Shown piece after piece: positions 17,748 through 25,756 of a stretch of DNA of 64,000 nt. The notes below the pieces were generated by a model. It saw only the letters and a program-made list of their open reading frames with translations. It was not told where the DNA came from and did not search any database. The translations under genes and the position numbers were made by a program. This DNA comes from Oscillospiraceae bacterium Marseille-Q3528 (GTDB lineage: Bacteria; Bacillota; Clostridia; Lachnospirales; Lachnospiraceae), in NCBI GenBank assembly GCA_018223385.1, contig JAGTTR010000019.1, positions 1-64,000 on the forward strand. The letters run 5' to 3'. The stretch's first letter is position 1, and each line of letters begins with the position of its first letter.

Positions 17748-18254
17748 ATTAGCGAATTAATGATTAACGAGCAGATCAGAGACAGAGAAGTACGTCTGAT
17801 CGGGGAAGATGGCGAACAGCTTGGCATTATGTCAGCGAAGGATGCAATGAAGCTTGCCAGAGAAGCAGAGCTGGATCTGGTGAAGATTGCCCCGACTGCT
17901 AAGCCGCCGGTGTGTAAGATTATCGACTATGGCAAATATCGTTATGAGATGGCCCGTAAAGAGAAGGAAGCACGCAAGAAGCAGAAGATTATTGACATCA
18001 AGGAAGTGCGGCTTTCACCGAACATTGATTCCAACGACCTGAATACCAAGGTCAGCGCTGCCAAGAAATTTATTGAAAAAGGGGATAGAGTAAAAGTGAC
18101 CCTGCGTTTCCGCGGCCGTGAGATGGCGCATATGCAGAGCAGCAAGCAGATCCTGGATGTGTTTGCAGAGAAGCTTGCCGACATCGCGGTGGTTGAGAAA
18201 GCCCCGAAGCTGGAAGGCAGAAGTATGACGATGTTCTTAACCGAAAAACGTTAG
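17748..18254 (+). CDS. infC: Translation initiation factor IF-3
   Basis: A 168-residue IF-3. The N-terminal domain has INEQIRDREVRLI, and the C-terminal domain has KEVRLSPNI, GDRVKVTLRFRGREMAH and a MTMFLTEKR end. The start is the non-standard ATT at 17748: TTGGAGG lies at the right distance for it, whereas the next in-frame ATG (17760) is about 21 bases from the ribosome site. AUU starts on infC allow IF-3 to repress its own translation. It is the first gene of infC-rpmI-rplT. Confidence 0.95.
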   Translation: MSELMINEQIRDREVRLIGEDGEQLGIMSAKDAMKLAREAELDLVKIAPTAKPPVCKIIDYGKYRYEMARKEKEARKKQKIIDIKEVRLSPNIDSNDLNTKVSAAKKFIEKGDRVKVTLRFRGREMAHMQSSKQILDVFAEKLADIAVVEKAPKLEGRSMTMFLTEKR

Positions 18255-18293
18255 GAATATTATAAGATTTATATTTAAGGAGGAAATCATAAA

Positions 18294-18491
18294 ATGCCAA
18301 AAATTAAGACAAACAGAGCTGCTGCAAAGAGATTTAAAAAGACAGCATCCGGACAGTTAAAGAGAAATAAAGCTTACAAGAGCCATATTCTTACAAAGAA
18401 GAGCACCAAGAGAAAGAGAAACCTCAGAAAAGCTACGATTACGGATGCAACAAATGTTAAGAATATGAAGAAGATTTTACCGTATCTGTAA
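18294..18491 (+). CDS. rpmI: 50S ribosomal protein L35
   Basis: A 65-residue, highly basic protein with the L35 pattern [18 protein letters not shown] and a C-terminal [10 protein letters not shown]. It is the middle gene of the infC operon, with AAGGAGG upstream. Confidence 0.97.
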   Translation: MPKIKTNRAAAKRFKKTASGQLKRNKAYKSHILTKKSTKRKRNLRKATITDATNVKNMKKILPYL

Positions 18492-18521
18492 GAGAAAGTA
18501 GTTAAGGAGGAATATTGAGAA

Positions 18522-18878
18522 ATGGCAAGAATTAAAGGCGGTTTAAACGCAAAGAAAAGACATAACAGAACATTAAAGCTGGCTAAGGGTTACAGAGGAG
18601 CCAGATCCAAACAGTATAGAGTAGCAAAACAGTCTGTCATGAGAGCACTGACCTCTTCCTACGCTGGAAGAAAAGAGAGAAAGCGTCAGTTCAGACAGCT
18701 GTGGATCGCACGTATCAACGCTGCTGCAAGAATCAACGGCCTTTCCTACAGCAAGTTCATGTTCGGCCTGAAGCAGGCTGGCGTTGAGCTGAACCGTAAG
18801 GTTCTGGCTGACATGGCTGTGAACGATGCAGAAGGCTTTGCAACACTGGCAGAGCTTGCAAAGAGCAAGATCGCTTAA
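18522..18878 (+). CDS. rplT: 50S ribosomal protein L20
   Basis: A 118-residue basic protein of normal family length. Its N-terminal extension ([20 protein letters not shown]) is followed by the globular domain [11 protein letters not shown]. It binds 23S rRNA early in assembly and is the likely repressor acting on the leader upstream of infC. AAGGAGGAA precedes the ATG. Confidence 0.97.
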   Translation: MARIKGGLNAKKRHNRTLKLAKGYRGARSKQYRVAKQSVMRALTSSYAGRKERKRQFRQLWIARINAAARINGLSYSKFMFGLKQAGVELNRKVLADMAVNDAEGFATLAELAKSKIA

Positions 18879-18889
18879 TCGATACAGAC

Positions 18890-18942
18890 AATGCCCCAGA
18901 GGCGAAGAGCAGAGAAGCTTTTCGCTTCCAGGGCATTTTTTA
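18890..18942 (+). terminator. Terminator of the infC operon
   Basis: A long interrupted stem beginning AATGCCC and closing GGGCATT, followed by a T-run. Confidence 0.8.
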
Positions 18943-18977
18943 TACCCGAAAGAATACGAAAGACAGAGAGGGAATGT

Positions 18978-20084
18978 ATGCAGATCAGTGTAAATGACAT
19001 CATTATGTGGATCATGGCCATCGGCTTTGTGATCGGCGGTCTGGACTATATGGCGGGAGACCGGATGGGCCTGGGGAAGAAGTTCAAAGAGGGCATTGAT
19101 TTTCTGGGAGCAGCTACGTTGAGCATGGCGGGCCTCATGTGCCTGGTGCCGGAATTTTCCGAGGGCATCAAGGCGATCCTGCACCGGACAGGAACCGGAG
19201 CCATTGATCCGGCCATGGCGGCCAGCGTTATCGGCATCAATATGGGTGGCCATGCCCTGGCCATGGAGCTGATGGAAAGCCGCCAGATCGGTGTATTCTG
19301 CGGCATCGTCGTCTGTTCCATGCTGGGTGCCACCATCACCTTTACGATTCCCACGGGGTTATCTATCATTGAGAAAAAAGACCGTTCCTATTTTGCCAAA
19401 GGGCTCATGCTTGGGCTGATCACCGTGCCGGTGGGCTGCTTTGCGGGTGCTCAGGTCATGGGCATTTCGGTGCGGGAGACACTCATCAACGAGATTCCGG
19501 TGCTGGTGCTGGCGGCGGTGCTCATCCTGGGGCTGTATTTCATCCCGGAACGGCTGACCGTGGGATTTGTCGGCGTGGGGCATCTCATTCAGCTGGCTTC
19601 CCTGGCAGGGCTGGTACTGGGCGGATTTTCCTATATCAGCGGCTGGAAAGTGCTGGGCGGCATGAAAGATCTGATGCCGGTGATGGAGGTGGTCAGCGGT
19701 ATGTGCGTGGTCATGGCGGGCAGCTTCGTCATCATGGAGCTGGTCATGCGTGGGGCGGGCAGCCATCTGGAAAGGCTGGGCCAGAAGGTGGGCATCAACG
19801 GCACGGCAGTCAGCGGCATGCTGTTTTCCTTTATCAGCCTGTTCCCGGCGTTTTACATGATGAAAGACATGAATCCCCGGGGAAAAGTGGTGTGTACAGC
19901 CTTTTTCGTGGGAAGCACCTGTGCGGTGGGCGGCCATCTGTCCTATGCGGCAGCGGAAGAGCCGGATTTCATTGTCGCCATGCTTGTCGGGAAAATGACG
20001 GCGGCGGTGCTGGGAGCGGTGCTGGCCCTCGTCCTGGAAAAACCGGATAAAATCATTTCAGAAAAAATGGAAAAAACCTCTTGA
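18978..20084 (+). CDS. eutH: EutH-like ethanolamine permease
   Basis: A 368-residue membrane protein with about ten hydrophobic segments. The N-terminus (NDIIMWIMAIGFVIGGLDY), the GINMGGHALAMEL region and the length match EutH, proposed to move ethanolamine across the membrane. The ATG at 18978 follows AGAGAGGGAATG. None of the other eut genes (lyase, regulator, microcompartment shell) is near, so it is an orphan and its substrate is less certain. Its stop codon lies inside the -35 of the tRNA-Asn promoter. Confidence 0.82.
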   Translation: MQISVNDIIMWIMAIGFVIGGLDYMAGDRMGLGKKFKEGIDFLGAATLSMAGLMCLVPEFSEGIKAILHRTGTGAIDPAMAASVIGINMGGHALAMELMESRQIGVFCGIVVCSMLGATITFTIPTGLSIIEKKDRSYFAKGLMLGLITVPVGCFAGAQVMGISVRETLINEIPVLVLAAVLILGLYFIPERLTVGFVGVGHLIQLASLAGLVLGGFSYISGWKVLGGMKDLMPVMEVVSGMCVVMAGSFVIMELVMRGAGSHLERLGQKVGINGTAVSGMLFSFISLFPAFYMMKDMNPRGKVVCTAFFVGSTCAVGGHLSYAAAEEPDFIVAMLVGKMTAAVLGAVLALVLEKPDKIISEKMEKTS

Positions 20085-20108
20085 CAGAATGAAAGTCTGT
20101 ACTATAAT
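20081..20108 (+). promoter_or_regulatory. tRNA-Asn promoter
   Basis: TTGACA (20081-20086), 16-bp spacer, TATAAT (20103-20108). The -35 overlaps the eutH stop codon. Confidence 0.8.
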
Positions 20109-20122
20109 AAGTTTATAAAAAT

Positions 20123-20194
20123 TCCTCGATAGCTCAATGGTAGAGCATTCGGCTGTTAACCGAAGGGTTGTTGGTTCGAGCCCAACTCGGGGAG
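20123..20194 (+). tRNA. tRNA-Asn (GTT)
   Basis: 72 nt. The acceptor TCCTCGA pairs with TCGGGGA, the anticodon loop is CTGTTAA (GTT at 20155-20157), and the T arm contains GGTTCGAGCC. CCA is not encoded. Confidence 0.97.
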
Positions 20195-20201
20195 CTGAAG
20201 A

Positions 20202-20236
20202 AGTCCTGCAGATGACAGAGTCTGCAGGGCTTTTTT
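20202..20236 (+). terminator. tRNA-Asn terminator
   Basis: AGTCCTGCAGA pairs with TCTGCAGGGCT, followed by a T-run. Confidence 0.8.
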
Positions 20237-20282
20237 GCTTGCGAATGGCGCGGGTGAACTGGTGAAATTTCAAGACAGACAG

Positions 20283-20311
20283 TTGCGGCCATGCGAAATT
20301 TTCTGTATAAT
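20283..20311 (+). promoter_or_regulatory. Promoter of the SseB-like gene
   Basis: TTGCGG (20283-20288), 17-bp spacer, TATAAT (20306-20311). A short tandem repeat of ACATAGAAACAG follows in the leader. Confidence 0.65.
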
Positions 20312-20360
20312 AAAGACATAGAAACAGACATAGAAACAGACACAGCAAAGGAGAAATGAC

Positions 20361-21164
20361 ATGACGAATCAGACACCGACTGCGGCAGATCAGCAGCCTT
20401 TGGTACAGAAGCTGACAGGTGCGCAGGAATTGTATACATTGCTTTCTCTCTGCTCCAAGGCACCGTATGTGATGTGCGACGCAGAGACATTTGATGACGA
20501 GATTTTCCTTTTTTTTAATGAGGCGGATGCGAAGGCCGAGATGGAACAGCGCAAGGCACACAATGAGCCCACAGGCCCGGTAAAACTGGATCAGAAGCAG
20601 CTGCTGGGCTTCCTGGGAAGTCTTTACACGTTAGGCATCAACGCCCTTGTGCTGGTGGACGGGGCGCGCAGGGAACAGGTACAGCTGGATGCGGTGGTGA
20701 AGCGGAACATCAAGAAGGATGAGAAGAACACCTGGATCGAGAATCCGGCCCTGCATCTGACGGCCCTGACCTTTGCCCAGGAGCTTCGAAGACCCAAGGA
20801 GAGCCGGGATGCGCAGAAGCTGGCAGAGCTGCAGGAGGAATTGCAGGCAGATTTCCTGCGGGGTACCTTTATCGCAGCCGTACAGAAGGATACACCAGGG
20901 ATTCCGCTGGTGAAGATGCCGGATGGCTCCCTGAACCAGCCACTGTTTACCGATATCATTGAATTTCAGAAATTCAACCGGGAGCAGAAGTTTAAGGCAG
21001 TGCCGGTACCGGCCGGGAAATTGCCGGATGTGATGGCCAAGGAGGCCAAAGGCGTGGTGTTAAATCCGCTGGAGGTGAGCCTTTCCCTGACGGTGACAAA
21101 GAACCAGCCCAAGCCCAGGACGGCGGAGGAAGCTGTGAACAGAGCGCTGGCGGAGATGGAATAA
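20361..21164 (+). CDS. SseB-family protein
   Basis: A 267-residue soluble protein. The C-terminal half contains the SseB N-terminal-domain pattern (IPLVKMPDGSLNQPLFTDI, then FKAVPVPAGKLPDVMA and KGVVLNP). The N-terminal half is a separate helical region of unknown role (FDDEIFLFFNEADAKAEME). SseB-type domains occur in diverse bacteria with no firm general function. AAAGGAGAAATGAC precedes the ATG. Confidence 0.8.
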   Translation: MTNQTPTAADQQPLVQKLTGAQELYTLLSLCSKAPYVMCDAETFDDEIFLFFNEADAKAEMEQRKAHNEPTGPVKLDQKQLLGFLGSLYTLGINALVLVDGARREQVQLDAVVKRNIKKDEKNTWIENPALHLTALTFAQELRRPKESRDAQKLAELQEELQADFLRGTFIAAVQKDTPGIPLVKMPDGSLNQPLFTDIIEFQKFNREQKFKAVPVPAGKLPDVMAKEAKGVVLNPLEVSLSLTVTKNQPKPRTAEEAVNRALAEME

Positions 21165-21217
21165 CCGACAAAAGCAGCAGATGATTTTTTCATGACATAC
21201 ACAAAGGGGGACTGTAT

Positions 21218-21823
21218 ATGGCAAGACACTATATCATCACGATTGGAAGAAGTTTTGGAAGCTGTGGCCGTGAGATCGGAGAGAAGCTGTCGAAGGAGCT
21301 GGGGGTATCCTTCTATGACCGGAATCTGATCCTGATGGCTGCCAAGAAGAGCGGCATGAAGATGGAACTGCTGGAGAGCGCCGATGAGAAGCTGCTGAAC
21401 CGGTTTCTGGATCCGTATGCATCCATGAATTCCACCATGGGCACCACCAATGACCGTCTGTTCCGGGTGCAGTCTGAGATCATCCGGGAGATCGCGGGTC
21501 GGGAATCCTGCGTCATTGTGGGACGTCAGGCGGACAAGGTGCTGGCCGGATACGATAACTGCACGAAGATCTTTATCTATGCGCCGCTGGAGCGCCGGGT
21601 GGAGACGATCATGAAGCGCCATGACCTGAATGAGCAGGAGGCGCGCCGTCTGATCCGTCGGATGGACAAGAGCCGGAAAAACTATTATTCCTATTTCTCA
21701 GACGGAGAGTGGGATTCCAAGGACGGCAAAGACCTGATGATCGACAGCAGTTACCTGGGCGTGGACGGCACGGTGAAATACCTGGCAGAACTGATCCGCT
21801 GGAAATATCAGCTCCAGGCATAA
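21218..21823 (+). CDS. Cytidylate kinase-like P-loop protein
   Basis: A 201-residue protein of the cytidylate-kinase-like family. The N-terminal P-loop region is TIGRSFGSCGREIGEKLS, with a FYDRNLI segment, VIVGRQAD (about residue 100) and an arginine-rich lid (EARRLIRRMDKSRKNYY). It is probably a nucleotide- or small-molecule kinase; the true cmk would be longer and placed elsewhere. AAGGGGGA precedes the ATG. Confidence 0.82.
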   Translation: MARHYIITIGRSFGSCGREIGEKLSKELGVSFYDRNLILMAAKKSGMKMELLESADEKLLNRFLDPYASMNSTMGTTNDRLFRVQSEIIREIAGRESCVIVGRQADKVLAGYDNCTKIFIYAPLERRVETIMKRHDLNEQEARRLIRRMDKSRKNYYSYFSDGEWDSKDGKDLMIDSSYLGVDGTVKYLAELIRWKYQLQA

Positions 21824-21930
21824 GCGGCAGAATGGGGCAAAGATGCGGCTTTGTGAATGCGGGTGAGAACCGTAATAAAGGGTGTGCAAAAAACGTGCGC
21901 AAAAAAATGTAAGAAATTGCGAAAAAGGGA

Positions 21931-21959
21931 TTGACATTTAGATAAACATCCCTTATAAT
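21931..21959 (+). promoter_or_regulatory. Promoter of tRNA-Leu copy 1
   Basis: TTGACA (21931-21936), 17-bp spacer, TATAAT (21954-21959): full consensus. Confidence 0.85.
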
Positions 21960-21971
21960 AATCATCGTTGA

Positions 21972-22055
21972 GCAGTTGTGGCGGAATTGGCATACGCGCA
22001 TGATTCAGGTTCATGTCCATGTAGGTGGGTGCGGGTTCAAGTCCCGCCAACTGCA
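21972..22055 (+). tRNA. tRNA-Leu (CAG), copy 1
   Basis: 84 nt. The acceptor GCAGTTG pairs with CAACTGC. The anticodon stem CATGA/TCATG encloses the loop TTCAGGT, anticodon CAG. It has a long variable arm as in class II tRNAs and a T arm GCGGGTTCAAGTCCCGC. Confidence 0.95.
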
Positions 22056-22065
22056 TACGATGAAG

Positions 22066-22098
22066 ATCGGAGATTCGAGAGAGAATCTCCGATTTTTT
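22066..22098 (+). terminator. Terminator of tRNA-Leu copy 1
   Basis: ATCGGAGATTC pairs with GAATCTCCGAT, followed by Ts. Confidence 0.85.
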
Positions 22099-22196
22099 CA
22101 TCTCGTTTTCTTTTTGGAGAATACGGTCCTGTTACCGGCAGACGGAAAAGGAAATTGACCGGAAAAAATATATTGTATAAAAAAATGAAAAAAGTG

Positions 22197-22225
22197 TTGA
22201 CAATTATATTGGAGAGTGTTATTAT
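22197..22225 (+). promoter_or_regulatory. Promoter of tRNA-Leu copy 2
   Basis: TTGACA (22197-22202), 17-bp spacer, TATTAT (22220-22225). Confidence 0.8.
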
Positions 22226-22270
22226 AATATTCGCATCAGGTAATACCGATGCAGGCAACACACCGAATGA

Positions 22271-22354
22271 GCAGTTGTGGCGGAATTGGCATACGCGCAT
22301 GATTCAGGTTCATGTCCATGTAGGTGGGTGCGGGTTCAAGTCCCGCCAACTGCA
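22271..22354 (+). tRNA. tRNA-Leu (CAG), copy 2
   Basis: 84 nt, identical in sequence to the copy at 21972-22055, anticodon CAG. It has its own promoter and terminator. Confidence 0.95.
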
Positions 22355-22365
22355 TATCGAAGAAG

Positions 22366-22396
22366 ATCGGAGGTTCGAAAGGATCTCCGATTTTTC
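22366..22396 (+). terminator. Terminator of tRNA-Leu copy 2
   Basis: ATCGGAGG pairs with ATCTCCGAT, followed by Ts. Confidence 0.75.
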
Positions 22397-22461
22397 TATT
22401 CTGTATTTTTTGTATTGTAAAAATAGTTCAAAAAATTTGTGAAATTATTTTTCAAAAAGTG

Positions 22462-22490
22462 TTGACATTCCACGGACACCGTGGTATTAT
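22462..22490 (+). promoter_or_regulatory. Promoter of the third tRNA-Leu
   Basis: TTGACA (22462-22467), 17-bp spacer, TATTAT (22485-22490). The flanking bases resemble the copy-2 promoter, which suggests duplication. Confidence 0.8.
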
Positions 22491-22538
22491 AATATTCGCG
22501 TCAGGGAGTTACAGAAAAGCTTCCCAAGCGCATGAAAC

Positions 22539-22623
22539 GCAGTTGTGGCGGAATTGGCATACGCGCTAGACTAAGGATCTAGTGAGCATTGCGCTCGTGC
22601 GGGTTCAAGTCCCGCCAACTGCA
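22539..22623 (+). tRNA. tRNA-Leu (AAG)
   Basis: 85 nt. It has the same acceptor and T arms as the two upstream tRNA-Leu genes, but the anticodon stem is CTAGA/TCTAG with the loop CTAAGGA, giving anticodon AAG. The variable arm is GAGC-ATTGC-GCTC. A34 would need conversion to inosine to read CUC and CUU well. Confidence 0.93.
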
Positions 22624-22627
22624 TAGG

Positions 22628-22668
22628 ATACTCTGTAGATGTTGTGTCTGCAGAGTATTTTTTATTTT
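22628..22668 (+). terminator. Terminator of the third tRNA-Leu
   Basis: ATACTCTGTAGA pairs with TCTGCAGAGTAT, followed by a T-rich run. Confidence 0.8.
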
Positions 22669-22799
22669 TCATTCTGAAATTCTATTGTATCTGATACTCG
22701 AAGCTGTCTTTTCTGTTGCATCCCCTTTGCTTCTGTTGTAAAATAACGTCGAAAACCCCTACGGGGAAAAATGGATTTTTACAGCAGGAGGAACGGACA

Positions 22800-23579
22800 A
22801 TGCGTTTGGTAGTCAAGGTCGGGACATCTTCTCTGACACATAAAACAGGACTTTTAAATATCAGAAAGGTACAGAAGCTGTGTGTGACACTGTCGGACAT
22901 TCAGAATGCGGGACATCAGGTGATCCTTGTGTCATCGGGCGCCATCGGCATGGGTGTGGGCAAGCTGCATCTGGATCGAAAACCCACGGATATGGCGACG
23001 AAGCAGGCAGCGGCGGCTGTGGGACAGTGTGAGCTGATGTACGTGTACGACAAGCTGTTCGGGGAATACAACCATACAGTGGCGCAGATTCTGCTGACGG
23101 GCAATGATGTGGACAATGAGATCCACCGGGAAAATATCCGCAGCACCATCAGTCGTCTGCTGGAGCTGGGTGTCATTCCCATCATCAATGAGAATGACTC
23201 GGTGGCAACGGCGGAGATTGACGAGATCAATGCCCTGGGCGACAATGATACACTGGCAGCCATCGTTTCTGTGTGCATCGGCGCGGATCTGCTGGTGCTG
23301 ATGAGTGATATCGATGGGCTGTATACCGAGGATCCCCGGAAGAATCCGGATGCGAAGCTGATCCATGAGGTGGAAAATCTGACGGAAGAAATGATGGAAA
23401 GCGCCGGAGGCGCAGGCTCCTCTCAGGGAACCGGCGGCATGCGCACGAAGTTAAAGGCAGCGAAGCTGGTGTGTGAGAACGGTATCGACATGGTGATCAC
23501 CAACGGGGATACGCCGGAGAACCTGTACGGCATTGTGGACGGCGATCCCATTGGCACCCGTTTTTTAAAGAAAAAATAA
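22800..23579 (+). CDS. proB: Glutamate 5-kinase, short form
   Basis: A 259-residue amino-acid kinase that makes gamma-glutamyl phosphate for proline synthesis. Visible elements are KVGTSSL (residues 6-12), VSSGAIGMGVGKL, the glutamate-loop segment INENDSV, LGDNDTLAA and GTGGMRTKLKAAKL. It ends after the kinase domain and lacks the C-terminal PUA domain of longer ProB proteins. proA is not adjacent. CAGGAGGAACGG precedes the ATG at 22800. Confidence 0.93.
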   Translation: MRLVVKVGTSSLTHKTGLLNIRKVQKLCVTLSDIQNAGHQVILVSSGAIGMGVGKLHLDRKPTDMATKQAAAAVGQCELMYVYDKLFGEYNHTVAQILLTGNDVDNEIHRENIRSTISRLLELGVIPIINENDSVATAEIDEINALGDNDTLAAIVSVCIGADLLVLMSDIDGLYTEDPRKNPDAKLIHEVENLTEEMMESAGGAGSSQGTGGMRTKLKAAKLVCENGIDMVITNGDTPENLYGIVDGDPIGTRFLKKK

Positions 23580-23594
23580 GCTACATATTCTTTT

Positions 23595-24305
23595 CTAAAT
23601 ATGCATCCGTCTGCGCACTTCTTCTCGGAGACGGGCACGGGTGAGGATGGTGCCCAGAGCAGCGGCGATGACAGCGCAGCAGGTGAGTACCACGGCGGAC
23701 CAGGAAAGCTCCAGGGGCGCGTGGGCGAAATGTCTTGTCAGAAGTTCTACCAGCACGGTGAAAGCGGCGATCTCCAGCACGATGACCACGGCCATGGACA
23801 GGATGGAACGGCTGACTTTCCGGTAAATGAGGGCGAACAGCAGAACCAGCACGGTGAGGGCGCCGATGATGGGCAGGGCCACCTGGGTAAACCAGGGGGA
23901 ACCCGGGAATTCATAGGCGACGATACCGGCGTACAGCGCCACCGCGGCCCCGTCAAACAGGATGGTCAGGTAGACGGACAGGCGGCTGTAGATGAGCATG
24001 GGTGTGCAGAAGATCCACAGCAGGATGCAGGCGCCGATGACATAGAAGGACCAGTGATTGGAACGAAAGACCAGGAGATTTAAGAGGCCGCAGGCGATGG
24101 CGGTCCCTGCCAGAACGACAGAGATCAGGATCGCCAGATCTGTGCGCTTCACCGGATCTACCTGGCCTTTTTTGCGTGGATAAGGGTAGGGCGGAACCGG
24201 CTCCTGGGTGTTCATCAGGTTCGGGTTGAGTACCGGCGTGTTGCATAAGGGGCATCGTTTTAACGACGGATCCAGCTTCACGCCGCAGTTGACACAGTAG
24301 GACAT
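23595..24305 (-). CDS. Zinc-ribbon polytopic membrane protein (DUF6320-like)
   Basis: A 236-residue protein. The N-terminal zinc ribbon is CVNCGVKLDPSLKRCPLC (residues 4-21), then a Pro-rich linker, then about six transmembrane helices (residues about 55-225) and a basic tail. Its start lies three bases after the stop of the acyltransferase gene, with GGAGGT overlapping that junction, so the two are one operon. Function is unknown; the pairing suggests a role with the acyltransferase at the membrane. Confidence 0.8.
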   Translation of the reverse strand: MSYCVNCGVKLDPSLKRCPLCNTPVLNPNLMNTQEPVPPYPYPRKKGQVDPVKRTDLAILISVVLAGTAIACGLLNLLVFRSNHWSFYVIGACILLWIFCTPMLIYSRLSVYLTILFDGAAVALYAGIVAYEFPGSPWFTQVALPIIGALTVLVLLFALIYRKVSRSILSMAVVIVLEIAAFTVLVELLTRHFAHAPLELSWSAVVLTCCAVIAAALGTILTRARLREEVRRRMHI

Positions 24306-24308
24306 GGT

Positions 24309-25616
24309 TTATACCTCCATAGACCGGTTGGACCGGATGGTGACGGGTACCTGATCTTCCACCAGCTTGCAGAAAAACAGGCGTTCAATATCGGTTTCGA
24401 CGATGCTGCTGGCAAAATTGATGACCAGCGCATCCTGAAAGCTTGCAATGGCGCAGTTGGTGCGGGCGGAGAATGGCTGCCCCATGATCGCTTCGAAATG
24501 ATCGATGAAGGGGGCCATTTCCGGCGGCACATCAATGACGCCCAAGTTGGTCAGCCCCGCCGAGGACTGTTTGTCCTGAATCCGGATGTAAAACTGCCGG
24601 ACGAACAGATCCTTGATGAACAGCGGGACAGTACGGATCACCGGGTGCCGCTGGGTGGCGGCGTTGGTGGTGATGTCTGCATTTAAAAATTTATTGTTCA
24701 GGTAATACCGCATATAATGATGTACCTGCGTGATAATATCCTCAAAGGTGTAATCGCCCATGCGGGGATCGATGGACGGATAAACCATGGAAATGAAGTT
24801 CCGCATGGTTTTGGACGGGAAAAACCGCCGCAGGTTCACCGGCATGGCCAGTTTCAGCGGGCGTTCCCGGAACGGATGCTGCTCTTTTTGCTCCTGCATG
24901 AGAGCGTACAGCAGAACCGCATTGAGATATTCTGTCACGGACGCCTGATAGCGGGCGGCTGTTTTTTTCAGATCCTCCACGGAAATGGTGCCGCTGATGA
25001 TGTTCAGTGTGTAGAAGGGTTCCTTCGTTCCCCGGAAGCGGTAAGCCTGTTCCTGGCTCCGTTTGGAACGGAAGCGGGAGCGGGCGTAACGCATGTAGGA
25101 ATCCTCCAGCTCCTCCGGGTCCGGCTCCTGATGGATGTCCAGTACCCCGTGGCCGCAGGGGATATCGTGGCCTTTTAACCGCAGATAGACAGCGGTCAGC
25201 GTCCGCAGGAAATACATGCCGCCGGTACCGTCGGTCAGCGAGTGAAAAGCCTCCAGCGAGATGGTATTTTCAAAATAATACAGCCGGATGAGATACCGGT
25301 TGTTGCTCTTGAAGGGCATGGGCATGCACGGATTGCTGATGTCTTCCCGAACCGGCGGCAGCGGCCGGGGATTGGGTTCCAGATAGCGCCAGAACAGTCC
25401 GGCCCGGATGGCCGAGGCAAAGGTGGGAAAACGCGGGATGGTAAGATGGAAAGCCTGTTCCAGAAGAACAGGATCCACCGGTTCTGTCAAAGTCACGCTT
25501 AAGCGGAACACGGAAGAAAAATCTTTTCGCTGCAGCGTCGGATAGACGTTGGCGGACAGATCCAGCTTGTACCATTTCTTGTGATGTTTTTCTGTGTTTT
25601 TTCCAGCTTTGCTCAT
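24309..25616 (-). CDS. Condensation/alcohol-acetyltransferase-like acyltransferase
   Basis: A 435-residue CoA-dependent acyltransferase-fold protein. The HxxxD active-site motif is HSLTDGTGG (about residue 127). A second-half region with MPVNLRRFFPS resembles the conserved segment of alcohol acetyltransferase and condensation domains. The ATG at 25616 is preferred; AGGGG lies upstream. It is the first gene of a two-gene minus-strand operon and divergent from an HSL-type esterase. Acyl donor and acceptor are unknown. Confidence 0.82.
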   Translation of the reverse strand: MSKAGKNTEKHHKKWYKLDLSANVYPTLQRKDFSSVFRLSVTLTEPVDPVLLEQAFHLTIPRFPTFASAIRAGLFWRYLEPNPRPLPPVREDISNPCMPMPFKSNNRYLIRLYYFENTISLEAFHSLTDGTGGMYFLRTLTAVYLRLKGHDIPCGHGVLDIHQEPDPEELEDSYMRYARSRFRSKRSQEQAYRFRGTKEPFYTLNIISGTISVEDLKKTAARYQASVTEYLNAVLLYALMQEQKEQHPFRERPLKLAMPVNLRRFFPSKTMRNFISMVYPSIDPRMGDYTFEDIITQVHHYMRYYLNNKFLNADITTNAATQRHPVIRTVPLFIKDLFVRQFYIRIQDKQSSAGLTNLGVIDVPPEMAPFIDHFEAIMGQPFSARTNCAIASFQDALVINFASSIVETDIERLFFCKLVEDQVPVTIRSNRSMEV

Positions 25617-25660
25617 CAATGTTGGCCCCTCATTTTTTCAAAACAGCTTCTATTTCATTT

Positions 25661-25689
25661 AGTATAGCCCCGAAAGAAGAAAGGCGCAA
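25661..25689 (-). promoter_or_regulatory. Promoter of the acyltransferase operon
   Basis: On the minus strand: TTGCGC (25689-25684), 17-bp spacer, TATACT (25666-25661). It is back-to-back with the esterase promoter. Confidence 0.7.
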
Positions 25690-25697
25690 CCAAAAGC

Positions 25698-25726
25698 TTG
25701 CGAAAGAGGGGGAGCTCTGGTAGAAT
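25698..25726 (+). promoter_or_regulatory. Promoter of the esterase gene
   Basis: TTGCGA (25698-25703), 17-bp spacer, TAGAAT (25721-25726). Its -35 lies eight bases from the divergent -35, so one factor could control both. Confidence 0.65.
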
Positions 25727-25756
25727 CTGTACATAACACGCAAAAGGAGGCGCAAA

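Noticed and set aside
20317..20345. ACATAGAAACAG tandem repeat as a phase-variation tract.
   Set aside because: Only about two units, outside coding sequence and not between promoter boxes.
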